From: JBELHO01 sp042091375
GTDB lineage: Bacteria > Pseudomonadota > Gammaproteobacteria > Enterobacterales > Alteromonadaceae
NCBI GenBank assembly: GCA_042091375.1
Contig: JBELHO010000017.1
Location: 1 to 55,365, forward strand
Length of the DNA stretch: 55,365 bases
Direction: 5' to 3'
Shown: piece after piece, positions 36,074 through 43,981 of the stretch
How positions within the stretch are numbered: position 1 is the stretch's first letter
How the letters are laid out: each line of letters opens with the position of its first letter
Translations under genes and position numbers: made by a program
The notes under the pieces: model-generated
Seen by the model: only the letters and a program-made list of their open reading frames with translations
The model's database searches: none
Told to the model about the DNA's origin: nothing

Positions 36074-37078
36074 ATGACTAAACCTATCGTATTAAGTGGT
36101 TGCCAACCCTCCGGTGATTTAACCATTGGCAATTATTTGGGAGCCTTGAAACAGTGGGTTAGCATGCAAGACAGCCATGACTGCCACTACATGTTGGTTG
36201 ATCAACACGCCATCACTGTACGTCCTGATCCCGCGGCATTGCGCAAAGCCACCTTGGATGGTTTAGCTCTTTATTTAGCTTGCGGTGTCGATCCCAATAA
36301 AAGCACTATATTTATTCAAAGTCATGTGCCAGAGCATGCCCAGTTGAGTTGGGTACTTAATTGTTACACCCAAATGGGTGAATTAAATCGCATGACTCAA
36401 TACAAAGATAAGTCACAAAAGTCTGAAGCAAACATGAATTCTGGGTTGTTTACCTATCCGGTATTGATGGCAGCAGATATTCTGCTATACAAGGCCGATT
36501 GTGTGCCTGTTGGTGATGATCAAAAACAACACTTGGAATTGGCGCGAGACATAGCGACTCGTTTTAACAACATCTACGGCGAGGTGTTTACCGTACCTGA
36601 TCCATATATTCCAGAATTTGGCGCGCGGGTGATGAGCTTGCAAGAGCCCACTAAAAAGATGTCAAAATCAGACACTAATCCGAGTAATTTTATTGGCTTG
36701 TTAGAGGAGCCTAAGAAAATTACCAAAAAGATCAAACGTGCGGTGACTGACTCCGATGAGCAAGCGAATATCTACTTTGATGTGGCAGAAAAACCTGGGG
36801 TCTCAAATTTATTGTCATTATTGTCATGTTGCAGTGGCCAGACTATCGACAGTTTAGTTCCTCAGTATCAAGATAAAATGTATGGGCACTTAAAAGCAGA
36901 TGTGGCTGATGCAGTAGTGAGTACACTTGAACCCATTCAAGAAAAGTATAACGCCTACCGACATGATCAAGCCTTTTTAGAGCAAGTAATGCGCAACGGT
37001 GCTGAAAAAGCATCTCAACGCGCGCGTTTGATCATCAATTCTGTTTACGATGCCATAGGTTTTATTGCTAAACCCTAG
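36074..37078 (+). CDS. trpS: Tryptophanyl-tRNA synthetase
   Basis: Class I aminoacyl-tRNA synthetase charging tRNA-Trp, 334 residues as in E. coli. HIGH-equivalent TIGN in GDLTIGNYLGALKQW (about 15-28), DQHAIT, PVGDDQKQHLELARDIA and the KMSKS motif at KKMSKSD are intact. Ends 128 bases before the convergent FHA gene. Confidence 0.97.
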   Translation: MTKPIVLSGCQPSGDLTIGNYLGALKQWVSMQDSHDCHYMLVDQHAITVRPDPAALRKATLDGLALYLACGVDPNKSTIFIQSHVPEHAQLSWVLNCYTQMGELNRMTQYKDKSQKSEANMNSGLFTYPVLMAADILLYKADCVPVGDDQKQHLELARDIATRFNNIYGEVFTVPDPYIPEFGARVMSLQEPTKKMSKSDTNPSNFIGLLEEPKKITKKIKRAVTDSDEQANIYFDVAEKPGVSNLLSLLSCCSGQTIDSLVPQYQDKMYGHLKADVADAVVSTLEPIQEKYNAYRHDQAFLEQVMRNGAEKASQRARLIINSVYDAIGFIAKP

Positions 37079-37093
37079 TGCTAACAGTCCTTA

Positions 37094-37126
37094 ATTAGCC
37101 AATAAGTGATGCGCTTATCGGCTAAT
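37094..37126 (-). terminator. Hairpin between trpS and the FHA gene
   Basis: Arms ATTAGCCAATAAG (37094-37106) and CTTATCGGCTAAT (37114-37126) around a 7-base loop. The single mismatch is A-C in plus-strand RNA but G-U in minus-strand RNA, so the stem is continuous for the FHA transcript. No T run follows. Confidence 0.45.
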
Positions 37127-37206
37127 TGTGATCAGGGTATATTACTGTTTGCTTGATACTTTAAGCGAATTAAATGGGTTATTTGCCAGCCCAAAACCAA
37201 TACTGT

Positions 37207-38169
37207 CTAGTTATTTTCTTTAATTTCAGATGAAAGTCTTTCAAATAGACTCGAGCTGTCATCGACAAAATCCTCCACTGAACTACTTGCGGCAAACATT
37301 AAGCTTGGTGCCATCAAGGTAGCATCAAACTGAGGCTTAACCGTGAAATCTGGTTGTTTGCTGTATTGAACTAATAAGCTACCACCAAATAACAATAAGG
37401 TTAATCCCGCAGCAATCACAGTGCGTCGTTGTTGACTAAAGTGAAAACCGACATAACAATTTAGCCAAAATAGGCAAAAAGCTAAGGCCATGGGAAGGAC
37501 ATAAACCACCGCTGTCATTGATAAATGGCTTGAGGTGTTAAAATAAACAAGGGATTCGATAAAGTCACTGATCCAAGTTAAATTATAAAAGACCAAACAA
37601 ATGCCAAGTTGCGCAAAAAAGCGTGCATCGTGTTTGGTTAAATGGGAAATCAATGCCACTAAAGCCGGCCATAAACAAAACAACAGGGTTAAACCAACAG
37701 CGGGTACCAATAATTGGGTGAAGTTAACTTCTTTGGGATTGTTAAGAAAAAATAACCAGCCAGTTAATAGCGCAAATATACATAGGTTGGCAATTAACAC
37801 CAAAGGATCACGGGCAATATTTATCAGGTTTTCGAAGGTACTCAGTTTTATACTTGGCGACACCGGATGGTAAGGGAAAATAATGCGGATTTGACTTTTT
37901 CCCAACGAAATAATGTCACCTGAGCCAATGATATGGCCATTAGCGGTTTGTTTGCCTTCGCCTAAAAAACTGCCATTGACACTGTCATTGTCAGTGATCC
38001 GCCAACATTCTCCATCGTGGTTTATGGTTAGGTGCTCAGGGCAGATATGCGGGTCGGCCAGAATAATATCACTGTCATAACCTCGGCCTATAGAGATATT
38101 TGTTTGCGAAAATTTGTGGCGGCCAATCAATTTTTGCCCCCGGCTGATTTCCTCGATAATTATTTCCAC
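37207..38169 (-). CDS. FHA-domain membrane protein
   Basis: 320 residues. An N-terminal forkhead-associated domain (about 12-90) with the phosphothreonine-binding signature SIGRGYDSD (Gly28-Arg29) and SVNGSFL, then about five membrane helices between residues 128 and 275, and an acidic tail. FHA domains bind phosphothreonine proteins, so a Ser/Thr kinase partner might exist elsewhere. GTG start overlaps the last ten bases of the protease gene, so the two are co-translated. The hydrophobic helices suggest the FHA domain is cytoplasmic. Specific role unknown; no kinase or type VI secretion gene is nearby. Confidence 0.85.
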   Translation of the reverse strand: MEIIIEEISRGQKLIGRHKFSQTNISIGRGYDSDIILADPHICPEHLTINHDGECWRITDNDSVNGSFLGEGKQTANGHIIGSGDIISLGKSQIRIIFPYHPVSPSIKLSTFENLINIARDPLVLIANLCIFALLTGWLFFLNNPKEVNFTQLLVPAVGLTLLFCLWPALVALISHLTKHDARFFAQLGICLVFYNLTWISDFIESLVYFNTSSHLSMTAVVYVLPMALAFCLFWLNCYVGFHFSQQRRTVIAAGLTLLLFGGSLLVQYSKQPDFTVKPQFDATLMAPSLMFAASSSVEDFVDDSSSLFERLSSEIKENN

Positions 38170-39413
38170 GACACATACTCCATAAATCGCTGAGTAAATG
38201 CCTGACTACTTTGCTGAGAAACGCCAGCTAAAGTAAAGTGACTAAGCAAGGCTTGGTCGTTCTTGTCAATGGAAATAGCCACGTATAAAACATCATATAA
38301 ATTGCTGTAATCTTTATAGGCTCGTGCGCAAAAAACGGCTTTGTTATTTATTTTTTGGTGACTTGGCATAACAATATCATGTTGACATGCAAATTCGGTG
38401 ACGTCGTCTTTTCCGGCCTTATTACCGGGCATAACCCGAGTGATGCGCCGTTGAAATAGTTGATAAAATTTAGTACTACTTAAGCTTTTTGCCTGTAAGT
38501 ACTGAAAGTCCATTTCAATCGCTCCAGTAAAAAAGTTACCGGCAATAAAGGTATTTTCATCTAACGAGCAGCTGGTCGCTGCGACCATAATTAACGCTTC
38601 ATCTCGGTCGGCATTTGATTCTCCCCAGCAACGTATGAAGGGCACGTCAATGGTGGGGAATAATCCGTTGCCAAGTTTTTTGGTTTGCCAATTGGCATTT
38701 AAAATAGTTTCCATTAACAAGGCTTGTTTACTATTGAGTTGCTCAGTAATTTGTTGTTTGATTGACAATAAAGGCAAATTTTTATAGCGGTGCAATAGAT
38801 TTACAAGTTTGTCATGAGGTACTAAAAAACCAATTTGATTGCCTGATGTGGCGACATTAATACCTACCACCTCAGCTAATTTATTGACCACTGGCCCGCC
38901 ACTCATGCCAGAATTAACAGAGCCAGTAAAATGGATGCGTTGCAGAAAAGACTCTTTTTTTAAACCGTTATAGGTACCTGGTACTACAATCATGCCCAAA
39001 TCATGAGGATTGCCCAATGAGAAAAGTTCTTCGCCTTTTGTTGGGGTGGCATTGGACAGGGAAAAAAATGGCATCGCTACACTGGTGGCTCGTTTTACAA
39101 GGGCTAAGTCATTGATCACATCAATGCTTTCTAAGCTGAGCTCAGCTTTGTTACCCAAGTTATCTAAGTATTCAATTTGATATTTCTCTGGGTGTCGGGC
39201 ATAGCCTGAGATCACGTGATAATTGGTGGCGATCAAACCATCAGCACTGATTTGGAACCCCGAGCCAATAGATGATTTTTCACCACTGACAATGTCAATT
39301 AAACGAATTTGATAAAGCGATGGTGCAAGTTGTTTGAATAAAATTTCTGCCTGTTCAGCTGTGTAACACATACCACTAAAGCACATCAATAATAAGCTCA
39401 GCAAAGCCTTCAT
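38160..39413 (-). CDS. Secreted trypsin-like serine protease
   Basis: 417 residues. Signal peptide of about 18 residues (LLSLLLMCFSGMCYTA). Chymotrypsin/DegP-like fold with the triad in order: His in ATNYHV, Asp in NDLALVK and Ser in SGMSGGPV (residues about 65-180). No PDZ domain is evident; the C-terminal half (about 220-417) is an extension I do not recognise, with cysteines in FIRCWGES, TSCSL and EFACQHD that may form disulfides. Periplasmic by inference. Overlaps the FHA gene and precedes it, so they form a two-gene operon. Confidence 0.88.
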   Translation of the reverse strand: MKALLSLLLMCFSGMCYTAEQAEILFKQLAPSLYQIRLIDIVSGEKSSIGSGFQISADGLIATNYHVISGYARHPEKYQIEYLDNLGNKAELSLESIDVINDLALVKRATSVAMPFFSLSNATPTKGEELFSLGNPHDLGMIVVPGTYNGLKKESFLQRIHFTGSVNSGMSGGPVVNKLAEVVGINVATSGNQIGFLVPHDKLVNLLHRYKNLPLLSIKQQITEQLNSKQALLMETILNANWQTKKLGNGLFPTIDVPFIRCWGESNADRDEALIMVAATSCSLDENTFIAGNFFTGAIEMDFQYLQAKSLSSTKFYQLFQRRITRVMPGNKAGKDDVTEFACQHDIVMPSHQKINNKAVFCARAYKDYSNLYDVLYVAISIDKNDQALLSHFTLAGVSQQSSQAFTQRFMEYVSWK

Positions 39414-39582
39414 TAACTTTCCTTTTTTTTGTCTATTGGGCTATTGTGCCATTGTGGCAGAAATTGTCATCAACTATTCAGTGTTTAAGTGTTAAACCAT
39501 GTGTTGGTCTGTTGTTTAGGCAGTTGAAAAATTAATGGTGACAGGAAAGTCAAGACAGGGAGGAAAAGTGTATATTGGCGAG

Positions 39583-39620
39583 CTAGCAAGGCATCAGCAC
39601 ACATGCTGACGCCTTGCTAG
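39583..39620 (-). terminator. Long hairpin at the 3' end of the lipid-like cluster
   Basis: Arms CTAGCAAGGC-A-TCAGCA (39583-39599) and TGCTGA-C-GCCTTGCTAG (39604-39620) with loop CACA. In minus-strand RNA the one mismatch becomes a G-U pair, giving a 17-bp stem for the transcript that ends here. There is no T run, so it could protect or stop the mRNA end. Confidence 0.5.
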
Positions 39621-39643
39621 GGAAATCGATCAATTGGTGACCA

Positions 39644-40261
39644 TTATTGATAGGCTGATTGATCGTACCAATCGTCCATTTTGTCGTACATTTCACCTTT
39701 TAGAAGGTAATATGGTGATTTGTAGTAAATTTTTATGTCGTGAAATGGGTCGGTTAATATTTTTACAAACCAAACAAGTCCAGACTGAACACTCATTAAT
39801 TTAAATAAGTGAATTGTCCTAAAGAGCACTGCAGCGATACCAACATATAGCCACAATATTGCGGTGTTATTAACAAAGCTGGCTAATGAGTTATGCGCCT
39901 CAAACACCCCAAAAAAAGTGGGGTAAAAGTAGAGGGCAACAGGTATTAGTGCCCATATTGATAACAACACGACTTTTCGTTGTAAGTTATAACCTACCTT
40001 CACCTGTTCTTTGTATTCATGGGTAACTTTATTGACATTATCGTAGGTTCTTGGCTCAAAGAAAAAGTGTCCTGATTGTCTTAATACCATAGATAATAAC
40101 CAACCCACTAAAGCCGCTAATGCTGGGTAACTAAACAGCAGTATGTAGCTAACAACGAAACAGCTAGCACTGAGTAAATGCAAAAATTGATTGATGCGAT
40201 TATGATGATAAAACCTGTGATCATCCCAACGTTGCTTTTGTAATTCTTCTAAAAATGTCAT
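39644..40261 (-). CDS. Multi-pass membrane protein, possibly Mpo1/DUF962-like
   Basis: 205 residues with four or five hydrophobic helices (about 27-45, 47-62, 95-115, 130-150). Histidine motifs FYHHNRINQFLHLL near residue 18 and SGHFFFEPRTY near residue 63, plus RTIHLF, recall the His-rich iron site of the Mpo1/DUF962 fatty-acid dioxygenase group, where paired HxxxN-xxH and Hxx-E motifs occur. The resemblance is partial. Last gene of the minus-strand cluster, 67 bp after the decarboxylase gene. A lipid substrate is inferred from that context. Confidence 0.6.
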   Translation of the reverse strand: MTFLEELQKQRWDDHRFYHHNRINQFLHLLSASCFVVSYILLFSYPALAALVGWLLSMVLRQSGHFFFEPRTYDNVNKVTHEYKEQVKVGYNLQRKVVLLSIWALIPVALYFYPTFFGVFEAHNSLASFVNNTAILWLYVGIAAVLFRTIHLFKLMSVQSGLVWFVKILTDPFHDIKIYYKSPYYLLKGEMYDKMDDWYDQSAYQ

Positions 40262-40328
40262 TTTTTCACCTTTTATATGAGTGGTTTAAAAAAGTAAAAT
40301 TGCCTAATTTTTATTGGCGTTAAATTTA

Positions 40329-41243
40329 CTAGTTTGGCTTATTACTGGTATTGTTGATATCGGTGGCATGGCCTGTTAATAATGCTTGGCCCATTTTTAT
40401 TTCCATTCCATGTGAAATATGTTGGCAAAATTTATAGTTCGCTGAAGCAAACAAAATGATGGTTGAACCGTGTTGAAAATAGCCCATTTCGTCGCCTTTG
40501 TTGAATTTTGCCTGACAATTTATGCTATTAGGGCCTTTATATTTTAGGTCTAACGTGTCTTCGAGAAAGTTGAACTTCATGCTAGCGACTAAAATTGCTG
40601 CGACAGGCACCAAAGTAATACTTTGCCCTGAAGTTTTGGTTTCTAGTTCAACCACAGCTCTTTCGTTTTTACAGAATAACTTTTCAATTTTTTGCAAAGC
40701 AATCGGGTTGACATTCCATGTATCACCCGAGATATAGTTAACTTTTTTTACTGAGCAGCTGATTGGTGCATGAAATCTGTGATACATACTGGATTTCAAT
40801 CTCAAGGTGATAAACTTGCCATTTTTATATTTGTTGGCTGTTAGAAAGTCGGGAATTAACTCTGTCAGTTGATAAGGGAAGCCTTTTGCCTGATATATGG
40901 TATTGTTTTTTATAGTGCCATGAGCCCCAATAATTGCATCACAAGGGCTAGTAACGATATCCGCATTAGGATTAATAGGTCGTAATCCGTCTTTAAGTTC
41001 CCTAGTAAAGCATTCACCTAAGCTGATAAAGTTTTTGTTTTTTGCATCCTCTAGTCTTAAATCTTCAGCAAACCACGACCACACAGTGATTGATATTTTG
41101 GTTAATAAAGGACTCTTGATCTGGCTTAACCACCCAACAAAAAATGTTAACCATCGTCTAGGGATCCGGTTAGTTAATAAGAAATTAAGTTGCTGTCGTG
41201 TACTTAGTGTTTGGGTACAATTTGTTAAATTAGATTTTTGCAC
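40329..41243 (-). CDS. Phosphatidylserine decarboxylase-like proenzyme, divergent
   Basis: Pyruvoyl-dependent decarboxylase making phosphatidylethanolamine from phosphatidylserine, or acting on a related serine lipid. 304 residues; the self-cleavage motif reads HGST (Gly259-Ser260) where the usual form is LGST. The processing triad appears complete: Asp102 (SPCDAIIG), His158 (YHRFHAP) and Ser260. FTRELKDGLRPI and GRFKLGST-like MGYFQHGST place it in the family. GTG start two bases after the glycosyltransferase stop, so translation is coupled. Its place in a cluster with an aminotransferase and glycosyltransferase, rather than near rsgA, suggests a paralogue with a special role. Confidence 0.88.
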   Translation of the reverse strand: MQKSNLTNCTQTLSTRQQLNFLLTNRIPRRWLTFFVGWLSQIKSPLLTKISITVWSWFAEDLRLEDAKNKNFISLGECFTRELKDGLRPINPNADIVTSPCDAIIGAHGTIKNNTIYQAKGFPYQLTELIPDFLTANKYKNGKFITLRLKSSMYHRFHAPISCSVKKVNYISGDTWNVNPIALQKIEKLFCKNERAVVELETKTSGQSITLVPVAAILVASMKFNFLEDTLDLKYKGPNSINCQAKFNKGDEMGYFQHGSTIILFASANYKFCQHISHGMEIKMGQALLTGHATDINNTSNKPN

Positions 41244-41245
41244 TT

Positions 41246-43978
41246 TTATGCCACTGTTTTTAAGTGTTGTTGTTCAAGGTAGTTAGCAGGTAATTCCAGC
41301 CCCATATCAAGCATAAACTGTCGCATTATAGGTACCGCTTGATATTCCGCAGCTCTTGATATCGCATTTTTGCGCAATGTCTGCCGTAACTCATTATTGT
41401 TAAAAAAGCGGTTAATCGCCTGCGCCATGTCATCGGTATCATTGACTAAAAAGCCATTGATATCGTGTTCAATAATATCTTTTGGCCCTTTGGTATCGTA
41501 GGCTAATACAGGCATTCCATGCACAAAAGATTCAAGAATGACATTGCCAAAAGTATCGAACCTAGAGGGGAAAATAAATAAATCTAAAGACAAGTAAAGC
41601 GCGGCTAACTGCTCTTTACTTTGCCAACCTAAAAAGGTAGCTTCTGGCAGTTGTTGTTTTAATTCTTCTGTTGCCGGCCCTGAACCAGCGATAACAATGC
41701 GCAAATCTGGGGTTTGTTGTTGTGCTTGTTTAATGATAATTGGTAAGTCAAATAAACCTTTTTCTTTACTTATACGACAAGCGATAAACAGCACAGGGGT
41801 ATCTTGATTTGCGTCTTTGATAATGTCAGATTTATTAATTTTTTGGACTTTATCATCTTTAGGTTGGGTGTGATGAGCGGTTTTTTTGACTTTTTCAGCG
41901 GATAACTGCATGTCGTGACTTGTCAACCATGATTTATGCTCACTGTTTAAAACAAATATGCCATCATAACGATGGTAAATAGCACGCAGTATACGGCGCA
42001 CACGATCGAGTTCATGCTGGTTGAGTTCAGTGGTTTGCTTGATAAAACTCAACCAATCGGTGTGCATAAAGAAGAAGCTAGGCACGTTAAACATTTGCTG
42101 AATGAACAGAGAAACTACCATCATAGGTCCTTCTGTTGAACAGATGATACGATCATAGCCTCCTTGGTAAAAAATTCGTGCTACTTCCATTATGTCAGGA
42201 ATACGGATCTCGAGTTCAGCGAATTGAGATATATCAAAGCAACTGATCGGCTCTACGACATGTAAGTGTGGTTCAGGTTGGATAGTGGCATCGCAAATTA
42301 AAAAATCTATTGGTAAGTTAGCGCGTTGAATTTCTTTTAATTTTCCTGATAAAGAGTTAGATACGCCGTTTTTATCGCGAAGGGTATCGGTTAAATATAA
42401 GGCGCGTTTAGAGTGTTTATTTTTACCTACATATTGAGCAAATTGATTCAGTAACTCTCTGTTTTGATACAGTACTTTAGTGGAAGCTAAGGTAGTTCCA
42501 GCTAAAATAGCGCTAATGAGAATTGGAAATGATAAGTTATCTAATAATTTCTCTATACTGACGTTACTTATGTTGTCTTGTTTTGTGCCACTTCCCGAAA
42601 ACAATGCACTCAATTGACTGGGCACTTCAAATTTTCTTGTCAGGGCTTCTGTTGATATATCTGTTAACTGCTCACCTTGGTTATTTTGGATAACTTTTGT
42701 TATTCGCTTTGCAATAAGTTTATTAAGGTGCTTAAACAATTTATTGATTGATGTATTTACTGTATCGACAAATTCAGTTGGTGACTTTTTTTTACTCTCT
42801 GCTATTTTTTCTAACTCATCAATACAAAATCGATAGTCCTTAGATGTTTGCCATTTCATTAATTTACTCGGCTTTTTGCCTTGTAATGCGTCGTGAACAA
42901 AGTTAAAAAATTTTGTAGTTTTTTTATTTTTTTGCAATTCAAGTAAGAAGTTACTCAGCATAAAACAGCCCACTTTATCCCATGTTGATCCTCGGTGTAA
43001 TAAAATACGCAGTAATCCTGGGTCGTTTATTTTAGTGGCTACTTGAGCAAAGTAATCGAGTATGGCTATGTTGAGCTTTTGGTTTTCACCCACTTGACCG
43101 TACGGGGATATTGCACCATTTTTGATAGCTTCAAGGGCAAGAGCTGAGGCTTTTTCTGTTTTTAACCGCTCGGCTAGATTGGGCACATGGAGATATGAGC
43201 CACATTGTCCAGCAAAAATACCGGTATGATCATCTGAACCACCGGTTAGTACCTTGGGTTTATTTGGATCAACGCCAAAATCTTTTGGGTCTAAATTGTG
43301 ACGTTTTGCATAAAGGTTAATTTTCTCAGCGGTTAAACTTTGAGCCCAATTTAAGGTGAGGACACTTTGCCATAAATCTCTTTGTCCATTAAGTACTTCA
43401 AAGCGCTGAAACATCACTGCAATTTTTTCAAATAAACTGAGGTCAATTTTTTCATTGCGGGTATAAAAATATAACGGGTGCGGCATGATCACCGGAATAT
43501 CCTGTTGGTTTGTGTAACGCAAAAATTGATAAATATTGTGACGTTTTTGGTTTAATTCAATTTCTTGCTGTTTACTAAAACCATAGGTTAGTACATGAAT
43601 AAATAAATCGTACTCAGGGAAGAAACAGGTGAACTCAGCAGCGACTAATACGTCTATCCCTTTCTCCTGAAGTTGCCAACAAGACAGTGCGTTATTGTGA
43701 TTTGTTACGGTAGGTAAATGACAATCATTTTTTTTGAGTTGTTTGAGCAGTTTTTTGGTTTTTAACCAAGTCTCAGGTAAGCGTAAGATCCTCCCCCAAA
43801 GCTCATCGGGAACATCTGAATTTAGATCGTGGCAGTGTAAATCAACTTTCAAACAATCTTGTTGGTTAAATCGTTTGTGCTGTTCATTGACGTATTGTGT
43901 GAACTCCTGATCTAGTGATGTTCTGAAGTCACTATTGGTCTCAATGAGACTTTGAAGTTCTGCCGGTTGATTGAGCAT
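41246..43978 (-). CDS. PHP-domain / family 4 glycosyltransferase fusion protein
   Basis: 910 residues, two enzymatic parts. Residues about 40-330 form a PHP-type metallohydrolase domain: DLHCHD (46-51), VTNHNN (91-96), AAEFTCF (113-119), MPHPLYF (165-171) and GGSDDHTG (246-253) supply the expected His/Asp/Glu metal ligands. A helical linker follows (about 330-520). The rest is a GT-B glycosyltransferase: the acceptor domain near 520-720 (HTDWLSF), then the donor domain with CRISKEKGLFDLP, IAGSGPA and the E-x7-E segment SRFDTFGNVILESFVHGMP. Such fusions are uncommon. Sugar, acceptor and the hydrolase substrate are unknown. Three bases after the aminotransferase stop and two before the decarboxylase start. 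Confidence 0.85.
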   Translation of the reverse strand: MLNQPAELQSLIETNSDFRTSLDQEFTQYVNEQHKRFNQQDCLKVDLHCHDLNSDVPDELWGRILRLPETWLKTKKLLKQLKKNDCHLPTVTNHNNALSCWQLQEKGIDVLVAAEFTCFFPEYDLFIHVLTYGFSKQQEIELNQKRHNIYQFLRYTNQQDIPVIMPHPLYFYTRNEKIDLSLFEKIAVMFQRFEVLNGQRDLWQSVLTLNWAQSLTAEKINLYAKRHNLDPKDFGVDPNKPKVLTGGSDDHTGIFAGQCGSYLHVPNLAERLKTEKASALALEAIKNGAISPYGQVGENQKLNIAILDYFAQVATKINDPGLLRILLHRGSTWDKVGCFMLSNFLLELQKNKKTTKFFNFVHDALQGKKPSKLMKWQTSKDYRFCIDELEKIAESKKKSPTEFVDTVNTSINKLFKHLNKLIAKRITKVIQNNQGEQLTDISTEALTRKFEVPSQLSALFSGSGTKQDNISNVSIEKLLDNLSFPILISAILAGTTLASTKVLYQNRELLNQFAQYVGKNKHSKRALYLTDTLRDKNGVSNSLSGKLKEIQRANLPIDFLICDATIQPEPHLHVVEPISCFDISQFAELEIRIPDIMEVARIFYQGGYDRIICSTEGPMMVVSLFIQQMFNVPSFFFMHTDWLSFIKQTTELNQHELDRVRRILRAIYHRYDGIFVLNSEHKSWLTSHDMQLSAEKVKKTAHHTQPKDDKVQKINKSDIIKDANQDTPVLFIACRISKEKGLFDLPIIIKQAQQQTPDLRIVIAGSGPATEELKQQLPEATFLGWQSKEQLAALYLSLDLFIFPSRFDTFGNVILESFVHGMPVLAYDTKGPKDIIEHDINGFLVNDTDDMAQAINRFFNNNELRQTLRKNAISRAAEYQAVPIMRQFMLDMGLELPANYLEQQHLKTVA

Positions 43979-43981
43979 GAT

